A stretch of 44,564 nt of DNA from Oscillospiraceae bacterium. Lineage in GTDB: Bacteria > Bacillota > Clostridia > Oscillospirales > Ruminococcaceae. Each line of letters begins with the position of its first letter. Position 1 is the stretch's first letter. Below are positions 6,907 through 14,705 of the stretch, in pieces. The stretch covers positions 1 through 44,564 of the forward strand of contig JAGBAZ010000013.1 of NCBI GenBank assembly GCA_018110905.1, written 5' to 3'. The position numbers and the translations under genes were made by a program. The notes below the pieces were generated by a model. That model was not told the DNA's origin, did not search any database, and worked only from the letters and a program-made list of their open reading frames with translations.

Positions 6907-7931
6907 TTATTTTGCGGGATCAATGAGGATTTTGATATCGGTGCCGACACCGGAAGTAAGGTCTTCGAATGCTTTCTGGGTTTCTTCAAGGCTTACGGTT
7001 CCGGTTACGAATTTCATAACGTCGATTTCTTTATTGGCAATCATTTCGATTACGTCTTCGAATTCCTTGATGGTATATGCGATTGCGCCGAATACTTTGA
7101 GTTCTTTGGTAACTTCAAGCATGGAATAGGTTGTTACGGGTTTTTGAGAAACGCCGACAAGGACAATGGTACCGCCGTTTTTAACGGTGAAAATTGCGCT
7201 GTCTATTGCGGGACCGATTCCGACACATTCGATTACGGCATCGAAACCGCCAAGGGATTCGGTCATTGCTTTAACTACGAATTCCGGATCTTTTGCGTCG
7301 AGATATTTGTCTGCAACGCCGAGTTCAACAGCTTTTTTTCCGCGGTTTTCATTGGTTTCGGAAACAACGACAAGGGAAGCACCGGCTTTTTTTGCGAACA
7401 TTGCGCAGCCAAGACCGATAACGCCGCCGCCGATTACAAGAACTTTTGCGCCTTCTTTAAGGTTTGCAAGGTTAACTGCGTGAAGGCTAACTGCGGTGGG
7501 TTCGACCATTGCGCCTTCGTCATCGCTGACGGAATCCGGAAGTTTTCTTACCATATCCGGGCGGAAGGAAGTTTTTGTGCCATGGAACCGGGATTATCGA
7601 GAGTAAGACCGAGAGCATGAGCCCAGGTCTGTCCGCAATACTGGTGGTTATCGGATTTGCAAGCTTCACATTCTCCGCAGGGAGAAATGGGAAGGGAGGT
7701 TACTCTGTCGCCGATTTTGAGGTCGGTTCTGCTGCCCGTATCGAGAACAACGCCGGAAAATTCATGACCCATAACAAGACCTTCCGGTGCGCCCGCATCC
7801 CAGTTGTGAATATCGCTGCCGCAGATACCTGCTTTTTTAACTTCGACAACAACTCTTCCGTCAACGGAAACAGGATCTGCAATTTCTTTTACTTCAAGGC
7901 TTTTTACGCCGTTGATAGCTACGCATTTCAT
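6907..7931 (-). pseudogene. Zinc-containing alcohol/polyol dehydrogenase, split by a frameshift
   Basis: The gene encodes a medium-chain dehydrogenase of the threonine/sorbitol/butanediol dehydrogenase type. The N-terminal part, from ATG 7931 after AGGAGG, has the catalytic zinc region (GICGSDIHNWDAG, VMGHEFSGVV) and four structural-zinc cysteines (PCGECEACKSDNHQYC). The C-terminal part (to 6907) has the NAD site GGGVIGLG and an acidic residue after VVVS. The reading frame breaks near 7572-7576, a five-base A run on the coding strand, where one extra base would restore the frame into FRPDMVRKLPDSVSDDEGAM. Both halves are otherwise well conserved. This is a recent mutation or a homopolymer sequencing error. 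The substrate is not assignable. The gene is divergent from a TetR regulator. Confidence 0.8.
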
Positions 7932-8027
7932 AAAAAAATCCTCCTGATTGACATTTATTTGACACCAGTGTATCATATTTACATAATATAATTCAATTAT
8001 CTTGTTAAGAATTTGACACTGTTTGGG

Positions 8028-8041
8028 GTGAAAAGTTTCAC
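8028..8041. promoter_or_regulatory. Putative TetR operator
   Basis: GTGAAA-AG-TTTCAC is a perfect inverted repeat with a 2-base spacer. It lies 3 bp before the TetR start codon and overlaps the GGGGTG that serves as its ribosome binding site. The position suits autoregulation and control of the divergent dehydrogenase, but binding is inferred. Confidence 0.45.
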
Positions 8042-8044
8042 ATT

Positions 8045-8599
8045 ATGGAGAGAAAAACCTATAAAAACGTTATAGAAAACAAAAAATGTGTTACTTTTGC
8101 TCTGGCGGAAATTATGGCGGAAAAACCTTTTCACGAAATTTCGGTAACGGAAGTCTGTAAAAAAGCAAGTGTCAGCAAAAACACTTTTTACCGCCATTTT
8201 GAAAATCTCTCCGATGTAATTTATCAGAGCATCAGCGAAATCAACGAAAAACTTGTTGAAGAGGCCTTTTCTTTCAGCAGTCATAAGGTCGATGATTTTA
8301 TTATTCATGTTTGCAACGGCTGGTACGAAAACCGCAGGCTTTATAAAGGATTCACCCAGGACGAAACGATATATATAATCCGCAATATGACCCGCAAAGA
8401 TATAGTTTATTTTTTTGAAAAAAACAATATCGACCAGGGAAAAGACGACCTTTTTTTTGAGTTTTTTTCCGCGGCTTTCTGTATTTTCCTTCGCTGGTGG
8501 TGTCTGCATGATTTTGTTCAGACCCCAGAGGAAATTTCCGGAAGGATAAAAAAATATCTTTACGGAAACGTTTTTGAAGAACTTGAAAAATATCTCTGA
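8045..8599 (+). CDS. TetR/AcrR-family transcriptional regulator
   Basis: This 184-residue regulator has an N-terminal helix-turn-helix around residues 20-60. The stretch ISVTEVCKKASVSKNTFYRH followed by F is the classic TetR recognition region. The C-terminal two thirds is a helical ligand and dimer domain with many aromatic residues (FLRWWCLHDF), whose ligand cannot be predicted. It is divergent from the zinc dehydrogenase with a 113-bp shared intergenic region that contains a 14-bp palindrome. The galactokinase-like gene follows 22 bp downstream and is probably cotranscribed. Control of one or both neighbours is an inference from position. Confidence 0.88.
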   Translation: MERKTYKNVIENKKCVTFALAEIMAEKPFHEISVTEVCKKASVSKNTFYRHFENLSDVIYQSISEINEKLVEEAFSFSSHKVDDFIIHVCNGWYENRRLYKGFTQDETIYIIRNMTRKDIVYFFEKNNIDQGKDDLFFEFFSAAFCIFLRWWCLHDFVQTPEEISGRIKKYLYGNVFEELEKYL

Positions 8600-8621
8600 T
8601 ATTTATGAAAGGAAGCTTATA

Positions 8622-9653
8622 ATGTTCGAATTTTTTGCAGGCGGAAGAATCGAAATAGGCGGAAACCACACCGAAAATCAGGGCGGATGTGTTTTCGGCG
8701 CAGCGACCGAACAGGGAATCCGCGCCTTTGCAAAGCCGAACGGAACAGATACCGTACATATTGAATCCGAAGGCTTCGGAAGTTTTGATATAGAGATCGG
8801 TGACACCGAACCAAGAGCGGAAGAAGCGGAAACTTCGGCTGCCCTTGTCCGCGGAATTATGAACTGCTTTATTGAAAGCGGAAATATTTTCGGCGGTTTT
8901 GATGCAAAAATTATTTCCGAAATTCCTTCCGGAAGCGGGCTTTCCTCTTCCGCGGCGTTTGAAATTCTTATCGGAAAAATAATAAGCGGGCTTTTCTTTG
9001 AAAACAGCGTTCCGGCTTTGCGCCTTGCGCAATTCGGACAGATTGCGGAAAGCGATTATTTCGGAAGACCATGCGGAATTTCCGCACAGCTTATTTCCGC
9101 CGTTGGCGGAAGCGTCCTTTTGGATTTTTCCGACCCGGAAATGCCGCAGTTCCGAAAGGTGGATTTTGATTTTGCAAAAAGCGGTTATACCGCTGCGATT
9201 ATCGATTGCAAAGCGAGCCATACGGACTTTGCTGATGATTACATCGGGATTGCCAAGGATATGGGATTTGTTGCGTGGAACATGGGTCACACCGTTCTTT
9301 CCGAAGCGGACGAGGCGGAATTTATCGCTCAGTTTCCGATCCTCAGGCAAAAATGCGGAGAAAGAGCGGTTTTGCGTGCGCTTCATTATTTTGAGGAAAC
9401 AAGGAGAGCGCAGGAAGAGGCGGAAGCTCTTGAAAACGGGGATTTCGCCGAATTTCTCCGGATTTACAGGGAATCTGCGGAAAGCTCCGAAGAAAAGAGC
9501 GAAGTTTTCTCTTTCGTTCAAAACCTTCTTTCCGAAAAAGGCGCCGCAAGGGAATTTTTCGGAAAAGTTCTCGCTTTTGTTCCGGAAGAGATCGCAGCGG
9601 AACTTGCTGAGGAAATGGAAAAACAGGGTTTTGGGATCATGTTTGTGCTTTAA
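8622..9653 (+). CDS. Galactokinase-like GHMP protein with altered active site
   Basis: The 343-residue sequence follows the galactokinase family in order: FAGGRIEIGGNHTENQGG, the ATP loop IPSGSGLSSSAAFEI, SAVGGSVLLDF, IIDCKASHTDFADDY and a closing AFVPEEI. The start at 8622 follows GAAAGGAAG. Three canonical features are changed. The sugar-contact HTD reads HTE (Glu18). The catalytic-base motif CG(I/L)MDQ reads CGISAQ, so Asp is Ala155. The glycine-rich motif 3 (HGGGFAG type) is shortened to REFFGKV. The ATP loop is intact. It could be a pseudo-enzyme, a sugar sensor or a kinase with a different acceptor. There are no galT or galE genes around it; the neighbours are a TetR regulator and small membrane proteins. 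Confidence 0.72.
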   Translation: MFEFFAGGRIEIGGNHTENQGGCVFGAATEQGIRAFAKPNGTDTVHIESEGFGSFDIEIGDTEPRAEEAETSAALVRGIMNCFIESGNIFGGFDAKIISEIPSGSGLSSSAAFEILIGKIISGLFFENSVPALRLAQFGQIAESDYFGRPCGISAQLISAVGGSVLLDFSDPEMPQFRKVDFDFAKSGYTAAIIDCKASHTDFADDYIGIAKDMGFVAWNMGHTVLSEADEAEFIAQFPILRQKCGERAVLRALHYFEETRRAQEEAEALENGDFAEFLRIYRESAESSEEKSEVFSFVQNLLSEKGAAREFFGKVLAFVPEEIAAELAEEMEKQGFGIMFVL

Positions 9654-9662
9654 GGAGAAAAA

Positions 9663-9962
9663 ATGGAACTCTTGGAAGAATTTAAAAGTTCGGAATATTA
9701 TTTGTATGTTATTTGGGCCTATTATATTACAATGAACCTTATAGGTTTCGGGATGGCCTGGCTCAACGCTCTTTACCGGGAAAAATATAAAAAGCAGATC
9801 CATTGGATTGTTTTTGTTATCCTGAATTTTCTCGGCGGCTTTGTTGGCGTAGTTTTCGGAATAGACAAATTCAAATACAAAAAAGGCGACGGAATAATAC
9901 TCTTCAGCATTTTTTTCGCTGTGTTGGCATTTTATATTTTCAACGTTAACTATCTTATGTAA
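9663..9962 (+). CDS. Small membrane protein, possibly DUF1294-related
   Basis: This 99-residue protein has three hydrophobic segments (YLYVIWAYYITMNLIGFGMA, WIVFVILNFLGGFVGVVFGI and IILFSIFFAVLAFYIFNV). The middle FLGGFVGVVFGIDKFKYKK resembles the GG-x-x-G...F(R/K)HK pattern of DUF1294, the family of the next gene, which suggests a distant duplicate. The ribosome binding site AAGGAG precedes ATG. It starts 9 bp after the galactokinase-like gene. The function is unknown. Confidence 0.7.
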   Translation: MELLEEFKSSEYYLYVIWAYYITMNLIGFGMAWLNALYREKYKKQIHWIVFVILNFLGGFVGVVFGIDKFKYKKGDGIILFSIFFAVLAFYIFNVNYLM

Positions 9963-9967
9963 ATTTT

Positions 9968-9996
9968 TTGACCGAAAAGCGATTTAGTGGTAAAAT
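9968..9996 (+). promoter_or_regulatory. Probable promoter of the DUF1294-rlmA-TSCPD operon
   Basis: TTGACC (9968-9973) and TAAAAT (9991-9996) are separated by 17 bases and lie 32 bp before the DUF1294 start codon, directly after the preceding gene's stop. Confidence 0.6.
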
Positions 9997-10028
9997 AAAA
10001 CGAACGCACAAGAAAGAGGATTTTAAAG

Positions 10029-10283
10029 ATGATAATTCCATATTATATTTTTATAAATATCGTCGCTTTTTTAATGTACGGAGCGGATAAATATTTTGCA
10101 AAAAAGGATATGTGGCGGATTTCCGAAAAAGCGCTTCTCGGAATTGCCGCAATAGGCGGCGCTTTCGGCGCATTTTTGGGAATGGAAACTTTTCGCCATA
10201 AAACAAAGCACGCAAAATTCACAGTTACCGTTCCGGTGCTCATGGCCGTACATCTCGGCGTATTGGTTTATCTTTTGGAGTGA
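10029..10283 (+). CDS. DUF1294 domain membrane protein
   Basis: This 84-residue integral membrane protein contains the family pattern: NIVAFLMYGADKYFAKKD, then RISEKALLGIAAIGGAFGAF and FRHKTKHAKF. DUF1294 proteins are widespread and have no assigned function. ATG is preceded by AGAGGA. Its stop codon overlaps the next gene's region, and rlmA begins 3 bp later, which points to translational coupling. Confidence 0.9.
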   Translation: MIIPYYIFINIVAFLMYGADKYFAKKDMWRISEKALLGIAAIGGAFGAFLGMETFRHKTKHAKFTVTVPVLMAVHLGVLVYLLE

Positions 10284-10285
10284 AT

Positions 10286-11113
10286 ATGAGTATTTTCAGA
10301 TGTCCGCTTTGCAAGGCAAAGCTTGAAAAAAACGACCGTTCATTAAAATGTGAGCACGGACACAGCTTTGATATTTCCGCGGAAGGCTATGTCCACCTTC
10401 TTCCGGCAAACAGGATGAATTCAAAAGTTCCCGGCGACAGCAAGGAAATGGCTGCTTCCCGCTCCGCGTTCCTTGACAAAGGTTATTATGAACCGCTTCT
10501 TTCGGAACTTGAAAAAGCGGTGCTCGAACTTTCCTCTTCCGGAGAACCGGCGGTGCTCGATTGCGGATGCGGCGAAGGTTATTATACGGCTGATATCGCA
10601 AAAAAGCTGAAAAACCGCTTTCCAAAAGCAAAAATCGCCGGTTTTGATATAAGCCGTCCTTCCGTGAAGCGTGCCGCAAAGCGCACAAAAGATGTGGATT
10701 TTGCGGTTGCTTCGGTTTTTGATATTCCGGTTGCAGATGAAAGTTTTGATATCCTTCTGAATGTTTTCAGCCCTTTGAGCATTGAAGAATACAAACGCGT
10801 GCTCAAACCCGGCGGATATTACATATACGTTGTTCCGGCTGCAAGGCATCTCTGGCAGCTGAAAGCTGCGATCTATGATGTTCCCTATGAAAACAGGGAA
10901 GAAGATATCCCATATAAAGGTTTTGAGCATATCGGAACAAAACGTGTCCGCTATGAAACCCTTATAAAGACGAAAGAGGACATTTTCGCCCTTTTTCAGA
11001 TGACCCCGTATTACTGGAAAACCTCCGCAAAGGGAGCAGAAAAGCTTTCCGCTTTTGAAAGCCTTCTTACGGAAGTTGCCTTTGATATTCATATTTACAA
11101 AAAGGAGAAATAA
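10286..11113 (+). CDS. rlmA: 23S rRNA (guanine-N1)-methyltransferase, RlmA type
   Basis: This 275-residue SAM-dependent methyltransferase has an N-terminal zinc site, FRCPLCKAKL...LKCEHGHSFD (C-x2-C, C-x3-H), followed by the characteristic EGYVHLLPANR loop. The SAM fold starts at VLDCGCGEGYYTADIA, with later VASVFDIPV and LKPGGYYIYVVPA. RlmA enzymes methylate G745 or G748 in domain II of 23S rRNA; the exact base cannot be told here. The ATG at 10286 was chosen because GGAG lies 6 bp upstream; an overlapping GTG at 10280 has worse spacing. It lies in an operon between DUF1294 and the TSCPD gene. Confidence 0.9.
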   Translation: MSIFRCPLCKAKLEKNDRSLKCEHGHSFDISAEGYVHLLPANRMNSKVPGDSKEMAASRSAFLDKGYYEPLLSELEKAVLELSSSGEPAVLDCGCGEGYYTADIAKKLKNRFPKAKIAGFDISRPSVKRAAKRTKDVDFAVASVFDIPVADESFDILLNVFSPLSIEEYKRVLKPGGYYIYVVPAARHLWQLKAAIYDVPYENREEDIPYKGFEHIGTKRVRYETLIKTKEDIFALFQMTPYYWKTSAKGAEKLSAFESLLTEVAFDIHIYKKEK

Positions 11114-11115
11114 AA

Positions 11116-11376
11116 ATGCATTACGATTACAAAACCGCAGGAACCTGCTCCAAAAAAATCAGCTTTGATATGGACGAAAACGGAATCGTCACCAACATTG
11201 TTTTCCTTGGCGGATGCCCCGGAAACCTTCAGGCAATTCCGAAAATTCTTGAAGGCTGGAAAGCGGACGACATTATCGACCGCCTTCTCGGCAATGATTG
11301 CGCCGGAAGAGGAACTTCCTGCGCGGACCAGCTTGCAAAAGGTCTTATCTGGGCAAAGGAACAGGCAAACGCCTGA
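11116..11376 (+). CDS. TSCPD domain protein (TIGR03905 family)
   Basis: This 86-residue protein contains the domain's signature in the form GTSCADQLAKGL, preceded by GGCPGNLQAIPKIL. The domain is also found at the C-terminus of vitamin-B12-dependent ribonucleotide reductases. Stand-alone forms of this size are common in Clostridia and have no assigned role. Conserved cysteines (GTCSKK, GGCPGN, NDCAGR, TSCAD) suggest metal binding, which is inference. AAGGAG precedes ATG, and the gene follows rlmA by 2 bp. Confidence 0.9.
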   Translation: MHYDYKTAGTCSKKISFDMDENGIVTNIVFLGGCPGNLQAIPKILEGWKADDIIDRLLGNDCAGRGTSCADQLAKGLIWAKEQANA

Positions 11377-11382
11377 TAAAAG

Positions 11383-11410
11383 AAAAACGCCGCGCTGCGG
11401 CGTTTTTTTA
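11383..11410 (+). terminator. Intrinsic terminator after the TSCPD gene
   Basis: The stem AACGCCGC/GCGGCGTT is followed by a T-run, 7 bp after the TSCPD stop codon. Confidence 0.85.
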
Positions 11411-11440
11411 TTGGTATTAATTTTAAAAATGTGGTATAAT
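11411..11440 (+). promoter_or_regulatory. Probable promoter of the DUF4317 gene
   Basis: TTGGTA (11411-11416) and a consensus TATAAT (11435-11440) are separated by 18 bases and lie 36 bp before the DUF4317 start, right after the previous terminator. Confidence 0.6.
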
Positions 11441-11475
11441 ATCTTTCCCAATTTTAAGTTTCAAAGAGGTAATTT

Positions 11476-12606
11476 ATGAATCAGAAAGAACTTAACGAAA
11501 TCCGCCGCCGCCTTGCCCTTGATAAAAACTGCATAAGCAAAATTTACGGCTGTTTTGTAAACCAGATGAAAGAAATCATTGCATATATTGAAGAACCGGT
11601 TGCGGCAATGCCCCAATCCGAAGGCGAAAGATATATGGCGCTTTTTAAAAAAGCTCTTTCCGGTTCGCTTGGGAAAAACCTTATAGATATTGAGTTTTCC
11701 ACACAGCAGGTCATGGAAGGGGAAGAACATAAGCTTCTTATGGATATCCGCAAGGATATCGGCAATGCCGAACTGCGTGAGACTCTCTATAAAAAGATAA
11801 TTCCGGCTGTGAACCTTGACTGCAACTACATAATCCTTCTGGGTACGGATCATTATGACGTCCCTTTCAAAGGCACCGACGAGCTTTCGGTCGAGGACGC
11901 TTCCGAAACTGTATTCAATTATTTTGTATGTTCCGTCTGTCCGGTAAACGAAAGCAAAACCGAACTTGGCTACGTAATTGACCAGAGTGCTTTCCATAAC
12001 TGCACTTTTCCCCAAACCGTTGCCGCGCCGGAACTCGGCTTTATGTTCCCTTGTTTTGATGACCGCGCAACCAACATTTACAATGCCCTTTTCTATACAA
12101 AAGATACCGATATGATGCAGCAGGAGTTCATAGATTCCGTTTTCAAAACGGAAATTCCCATGTCTGCCGGTGAACAGAAAATGACTTTTCAGGAAGTTCT
12201 TACCGAAACTCTTGAAGATGATTGCAGCTTTGATGTTATCCAGTCCGTTCATGAGCAGATTTGCGAACGCATTGTTGAACACAAGGAAAGCAAAGATCCC
12301 CAGCCCCTTGATTTAAGCACCAGGGAAGTGGGCGATATTCTTGAAAACAGCGGTGTTGCAAAGGAAAAAGTCGAAATTTTCAAGGAAAAGGTAAAAAAAC
12401 AGTTTGGCGAGGATAAACCGCTTAAACCCCAGAACATCATCGAAAGCAAAAAATTTGAGGTGGTCACACCGAACATAAAAATTTCCGTTGCGCCGGAATT
12501 TTCCTATCTTGTTGAAACAAAGGTTGTTGACGGAAGAAAATATATCATGATACCCGCGGACGAAGGCGTTGAGGTAAACGGAGTTTCCGTCAGGATAAGC
12601 GAATAA
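11476..12606 (+). CDS. DUF4317 family protein
   Basis: This 376-residue soluble protein begins MNQKELNEIRRRLALDKNCI and contains KIYGCFVNQ, both typical of DUF4317, a family largely restricted to Clostridia. It also shows the family's FPCFDDRATNIYNALFYTKD segment and a C-terminal IxIxVxPE...YIMIPADEGVEVNG strand region. Its function is unknown. AGAGG precedes ATG. It has its own promoter and terminator. No catalytic motif could be recognised. Confidence 0.88.
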   Translation: MNQKELNEIRRRLALDKNCISKIYGCFVNQMKEIIAYIEEPVAAMPQSEGERYMALFKKALSGSLGKNLIDIEFSTQQVMEGEEHKLLMDIRKDIGNAELRETLYKKIIPAVNLDCNYIILLGTDHYDVPFKGTDELSVEDASETVFNYFVCSVCPVNESKTELGYVIDQSAFHNCTFPQTVAAPELGFMFPCFDDRATNIYNALFYTKDTDMMQQEFIDSVFKTEIPMSAGEQKMTFQEVLTETLEDDCSFDVIQSVHEQICERIVEHKESKDPQPLDLSTREVGDILENSGVAKEKVEIFKEKVKKQFGEDKPLKPQNIIESKKFEVVTPNIKISVAPEFSYLVETKVVDGRKYIMIPADEGVEVNGVSVRISE

Positions 12607-12787
12607 AAAAGAAAAACGGCACAGAATCGAAATCAAAATCGGTTCTGTGCCGTTTTCTGTTATATGCTTTCGGGTTTTCGGATTTTCTTGTTACCGGGTT
12701 AAGACCGTTCCAATCTCTGCGTTTGAGAGCGCTGAGCTTTTTTTGTTCTTTTTTGGAAAGTTTTTCAAAGGGAACAAATTTTTCCAT
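12590..12787 (-). CDS. Small conserved basic protein of unknown function
   Basis: This 65-residue protein starts MEKFVPFEKLSKKEQKKLSA, followed by WNGLNPVTRKSENPKAYNRK. I recall this pattern (F/Y-EKLSKKEQ, then LNPVTR and a basic tail) from small uncharacterised Firmicutes proteins. It has an excellent ribosome binding site (GGAGG) before ATG at 12787. The last 20 residues are read through the DUF4317 terminator stem and are probably not ancestral. It overlaps the end of the DUF4317 gene by 17 bp, tail to tail. It may bind nucleic acid given its charge, but that is only a guess. Confidence 0.7.
   Translation of the reverse strand: MEKFVPFEKLSKKEQKKLSALKRRDWNGLNPVTRKSENPKAYNRKRHRTDFDFDSVPFFFFIRLS
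12612..12658. terminator. Terminator after DUF4317
   Basis: The stem AACGGCACAGAA/TTCTGTGCCGTT has a 16-base loop, an A-run upstream and a short T-run downstream. It sits inside the coding region of the convergent small gene. Confidence 0.7.
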
Positions 12788-12819
12788 AGTTTTTTCCTCC
12801 GTTTTTGAATTTTATAAAC

Positions 12820-12853
12820 AAAAAAGGTCGTTAACAAAAGTTAACGACCTTTT
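12820..12853. terminator. Original tRNA-Leu terminator, displaced by the integrative element
   Basis: The stem AAAGGTCGTTAAC/GTTAACGACCTTT is followed by a T-run on the minus strand. It directly abuts the left attachment core, which is a copy of the tRNA 3' end. The simplest reading is that this hairpin ended the tRNA-Leu transcript before integration. Confidence 0.75.
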
Positions 12854-12875
12854 GGTGCGGTAAATGGGACTTGAA
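12852..12875. repeat. Attachment site copy (left end of integrative element)
   Basis: The 24-bp sequence TTGGTGCGGTAAATGGGAC followed by TTGAA is identical at 12852-12875 and 20414-20437. It corresponds to the T-arm, acceptor stem and CCA end of tRNA-Leu, a classic tyrosine-integrase target. Similarity stops right after the core on this side, leaving only the tRNA 3' fragment. Confidence 0.92.
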
Positions 12876-13663
12876 TTGCATTTTTAGAAAATTTGGTAGT
12901 TTTGCCGAGGGCATTTTATGCGATTATTAAGCCATTTTCCGTTGATTAAAAATCGTTATCGTGCTATATTGTTTGTTAGCAAATGAGATATTTGTTAGCA
13001 AGTTGTTAGCTAATTTTCCGAACGATAAACAAACTTTTAACAATGATAATGAAGAGGGAACATCATTATATATGACGTGACACGGCGCAGCCCACAGACA
13101 CAATACAAGGCCAAGAGCAGACACCAAAAGGTGAGCGGGTAACTATTGCACCCATATATATTATAACACCGGCGCAGCTTACAGGCAAGTACGACCACGG
13201 CGGAGGCCATAACATAAGATAGCAATAGCAACATACCTATACAAGAACAGCAAGGGCATAACATTAATAAAGATACAAACATAACCATAGGCAAGCGATA
13301 AAGGTATATAGGTATCAACATAAGCGAAGCACGGCCAAAGGCAAAGACAAGAACCAAACGAGCTTAACCGGCTTATGAGCAAACCCCGCTCCATATAAGT
13401 GTATATAACCGTTGGTGACGTTCAACAGTTATTTAAATTATGCGGGAAAGTAATTAACAATTGGTAAATATCTATTGTTTTTAAACGTATGGTAAACAGT
13501 AAGGAACGGGATCAGCATTATATTGATAAACATACCCCCGTACTTTGCAGATAGAAAAGCAAAAAAGTAAAACCAAAGGGCATATAGCTCTTCCAAAAAG
13601 TCAGATGTTAGGCTCCGCCTAATTTCTAAATAAAAATATATCAACACCAGGAGGAAAAGAAAA
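12876..13663. other. Long non-coding left arm of the integrative element
   Basis: About 790 bp contain no convincing gene. Three TTGTTAGC repeats (12972-12983, 12991-13001, 13003-13010) are probable integrase arm sites. From about 13080 to 13400 the plus strand is notably poor in T and rich in A and C. It also contains two similar segments, CACGGCGCAGC at 13080 and CACCGGCGCAGC at about 13168. Minus-strand open frames here are pyrimidine-driven and have no plausible ribosome binding site. The stretch could hold a structured RNA or a transfer or replication site. Confidence 0.5.
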
Positions 13664-13822
13664 ATGAATTTTACAACCGAGATGCTTATGGGCGAGTATA
13701 TAAACAACAGGGAAAAGTTTTATGAGGATATTTTTGAAATATACGATTCCCTTTCTGATGAATCCAAAAGAGAGTTTATTGCTTACTTGAAAAAACGCAA
13801 AGAAGCAAAACATACGATTTGA
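13664..13822 (+). CDS. Small element-encoded protein of unknown function (52 aa)
   Basis: A strong AGGAGG lies 10 bp before ATG at 13664. The frame encodes 52 residues, beginning MNFTTEMLMGEYINNREKFY and ending AYLKKRKEAKHTI. It is acidic and helical in the middle (EDIFEIYDSLSDESKREFIAYL) with a basic end. Codon use resembles the neighbouring element genes. I do not recognise the family. Its isolated position between two long non-coding stretches is compatible with a small regulator. Confidence 0.6.
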   Translation: MNFTTEMLMGEYINNREKFYEDIFEIYDSLSDESKREFIAYLKKRKEAKHTI

Positions 13823-14420
13823 TACTTCTATTTAAAAAATAAAATGGCTACTTCATTTTGATACACGGACTTACTTCTTTTTGAATGTTACGCTACCAAA
13901 TAATGGTAAAAAACAGGGTACACTACTTCATTTTGAAGTAAGCAAAGTTCGAAAAATGGCTTGTTTTCGTTTGTGGGTACTATATCAAATTGAATAACAC
14001 TATATATTTATACCAGGTGGGGGAGTTTAAAATAACGAAAATATTTCCGGGAAGTTAGCAAAAATAAAAACAAACTCTCTTGCGTGCGTATTTTTTGCGA
14101 AAGTAATAAATAACCGTAAAACCTTAGAAAAGATTACGCTAAAAGAGTTGTTGAGCGGGCGTTGTTCAATGTAAATACGCTCCAAAGGGTTTAAAAAAGC
14201 TTATGAAGTATTTTTATGGTAAAAGTGGCAAATTATAGAATGAAACAAAAGGCTTGTCACAGAGCCTTTAAACGTGAGCACGGCGCAAAACAAGAATGCG
14301 ATTTTGAGCACGGCTGTTTGATGAAAGCGTCAGAAAGTGGTGTAATATAAAAAACGAAATAAACCAAAAAAATAAAATATAGGGTTAAGCCGCATTTCGT
14401 TTTATAAACCTTTCTGATAG
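13823..14420. other. Non-coding stretch with repeated CTACTTCATTTTGA motifs
   Basis: About 600 bp contain no convincing gene. CTACTTCATTTTGA occurs at about 13849 and again at about 13921, with related forms (GACTTACTTCTTTTTGAA and ATCAAATTGAATAAC) nearby, which look like iterons or operator copies. Two TTGAGCACGG/GTGAGCACGG motifs occur at 14275 and 14304. A possible pairing exists between GGAGTTT (about 14025) and AAACTCT (about 14072). No function can be assigned. Confidence 0.45.
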
Positions 14421-14457
14421 AAAAACCGCCGGAGGAAAATCCCCCCCGACGGTTTTT
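14421..14457. terminator. Terminator of the element's minus-strand operon
   Basis: The imperfect stem AAAAACCGCCGG.GG/CC.CCCGACGGTTTTT lies immediately after the stop codon at 14459 on the minus strand. T-runs on both strands make it potentially bidirectional. Confidence 0.75.
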
Positions 14458-14458
14458 G

Positions 14459-14674
14459 TTATTTATTTTCGTTTAGCATATCGCCAAGAGCTTTGTAAAG
14501 GGCTTTGGCCTCGTCAAGTGTGAGATTGCCGGAAAAACGTTTATGTGTGTTTTCGTGCCATTTTCCAATATTTATATATGGACCTTTGCCGTCCATTTCA
14601 ACCATTGAAAGGTTGAGTGTATAAGTTACGCCGTGACTAAGTTCGGCAATATGGTTGATAAGTTTAAAAGCCAT
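14459..14674 (-). CDS. Small element protein of unknown function
   Basis: The 71-residue protein starts at MAFKLINHIAELSHG (14674), preceded by GGGGTG. An upstream in-frame codon at 14746 would overlap the previous gene and is less likely. It contains a strand-rich middle (YTLNLSMVEMDGKGPYINIG) and a helical end (TLDEAKALYKALGDML). I do not recognise the family. It is the last gene of the minus-strand operon with the probable excisionase. Confidence 0.6.
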   Translation of the reverse strand: MAFKLINHIAELSHGVTYTLNLSMVEMDGKGPYINIGKWHENTHKRFSGNLTLDEAKALYKALGDMLNENK

Positions 14675-14705
14675 TACTTCACCCCTATTCTCTTTAAAAG
14701 TTCGT

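Noticed and set aside
8352..9803. Minus-strand frame of 483 codons over the galactokinase-like gene
   Set aside because: The Arg/Phe/Lys-rich frame has no motifs, and the plus-strand product has clear GHMP features.
13037..13357. Minus-strand frame with many Leu/Cys residues that could look like a membrane protein
   Set aside because: The composition follows from the T-poor plus strand, there is no ribosome binding site and no recognisable topology.
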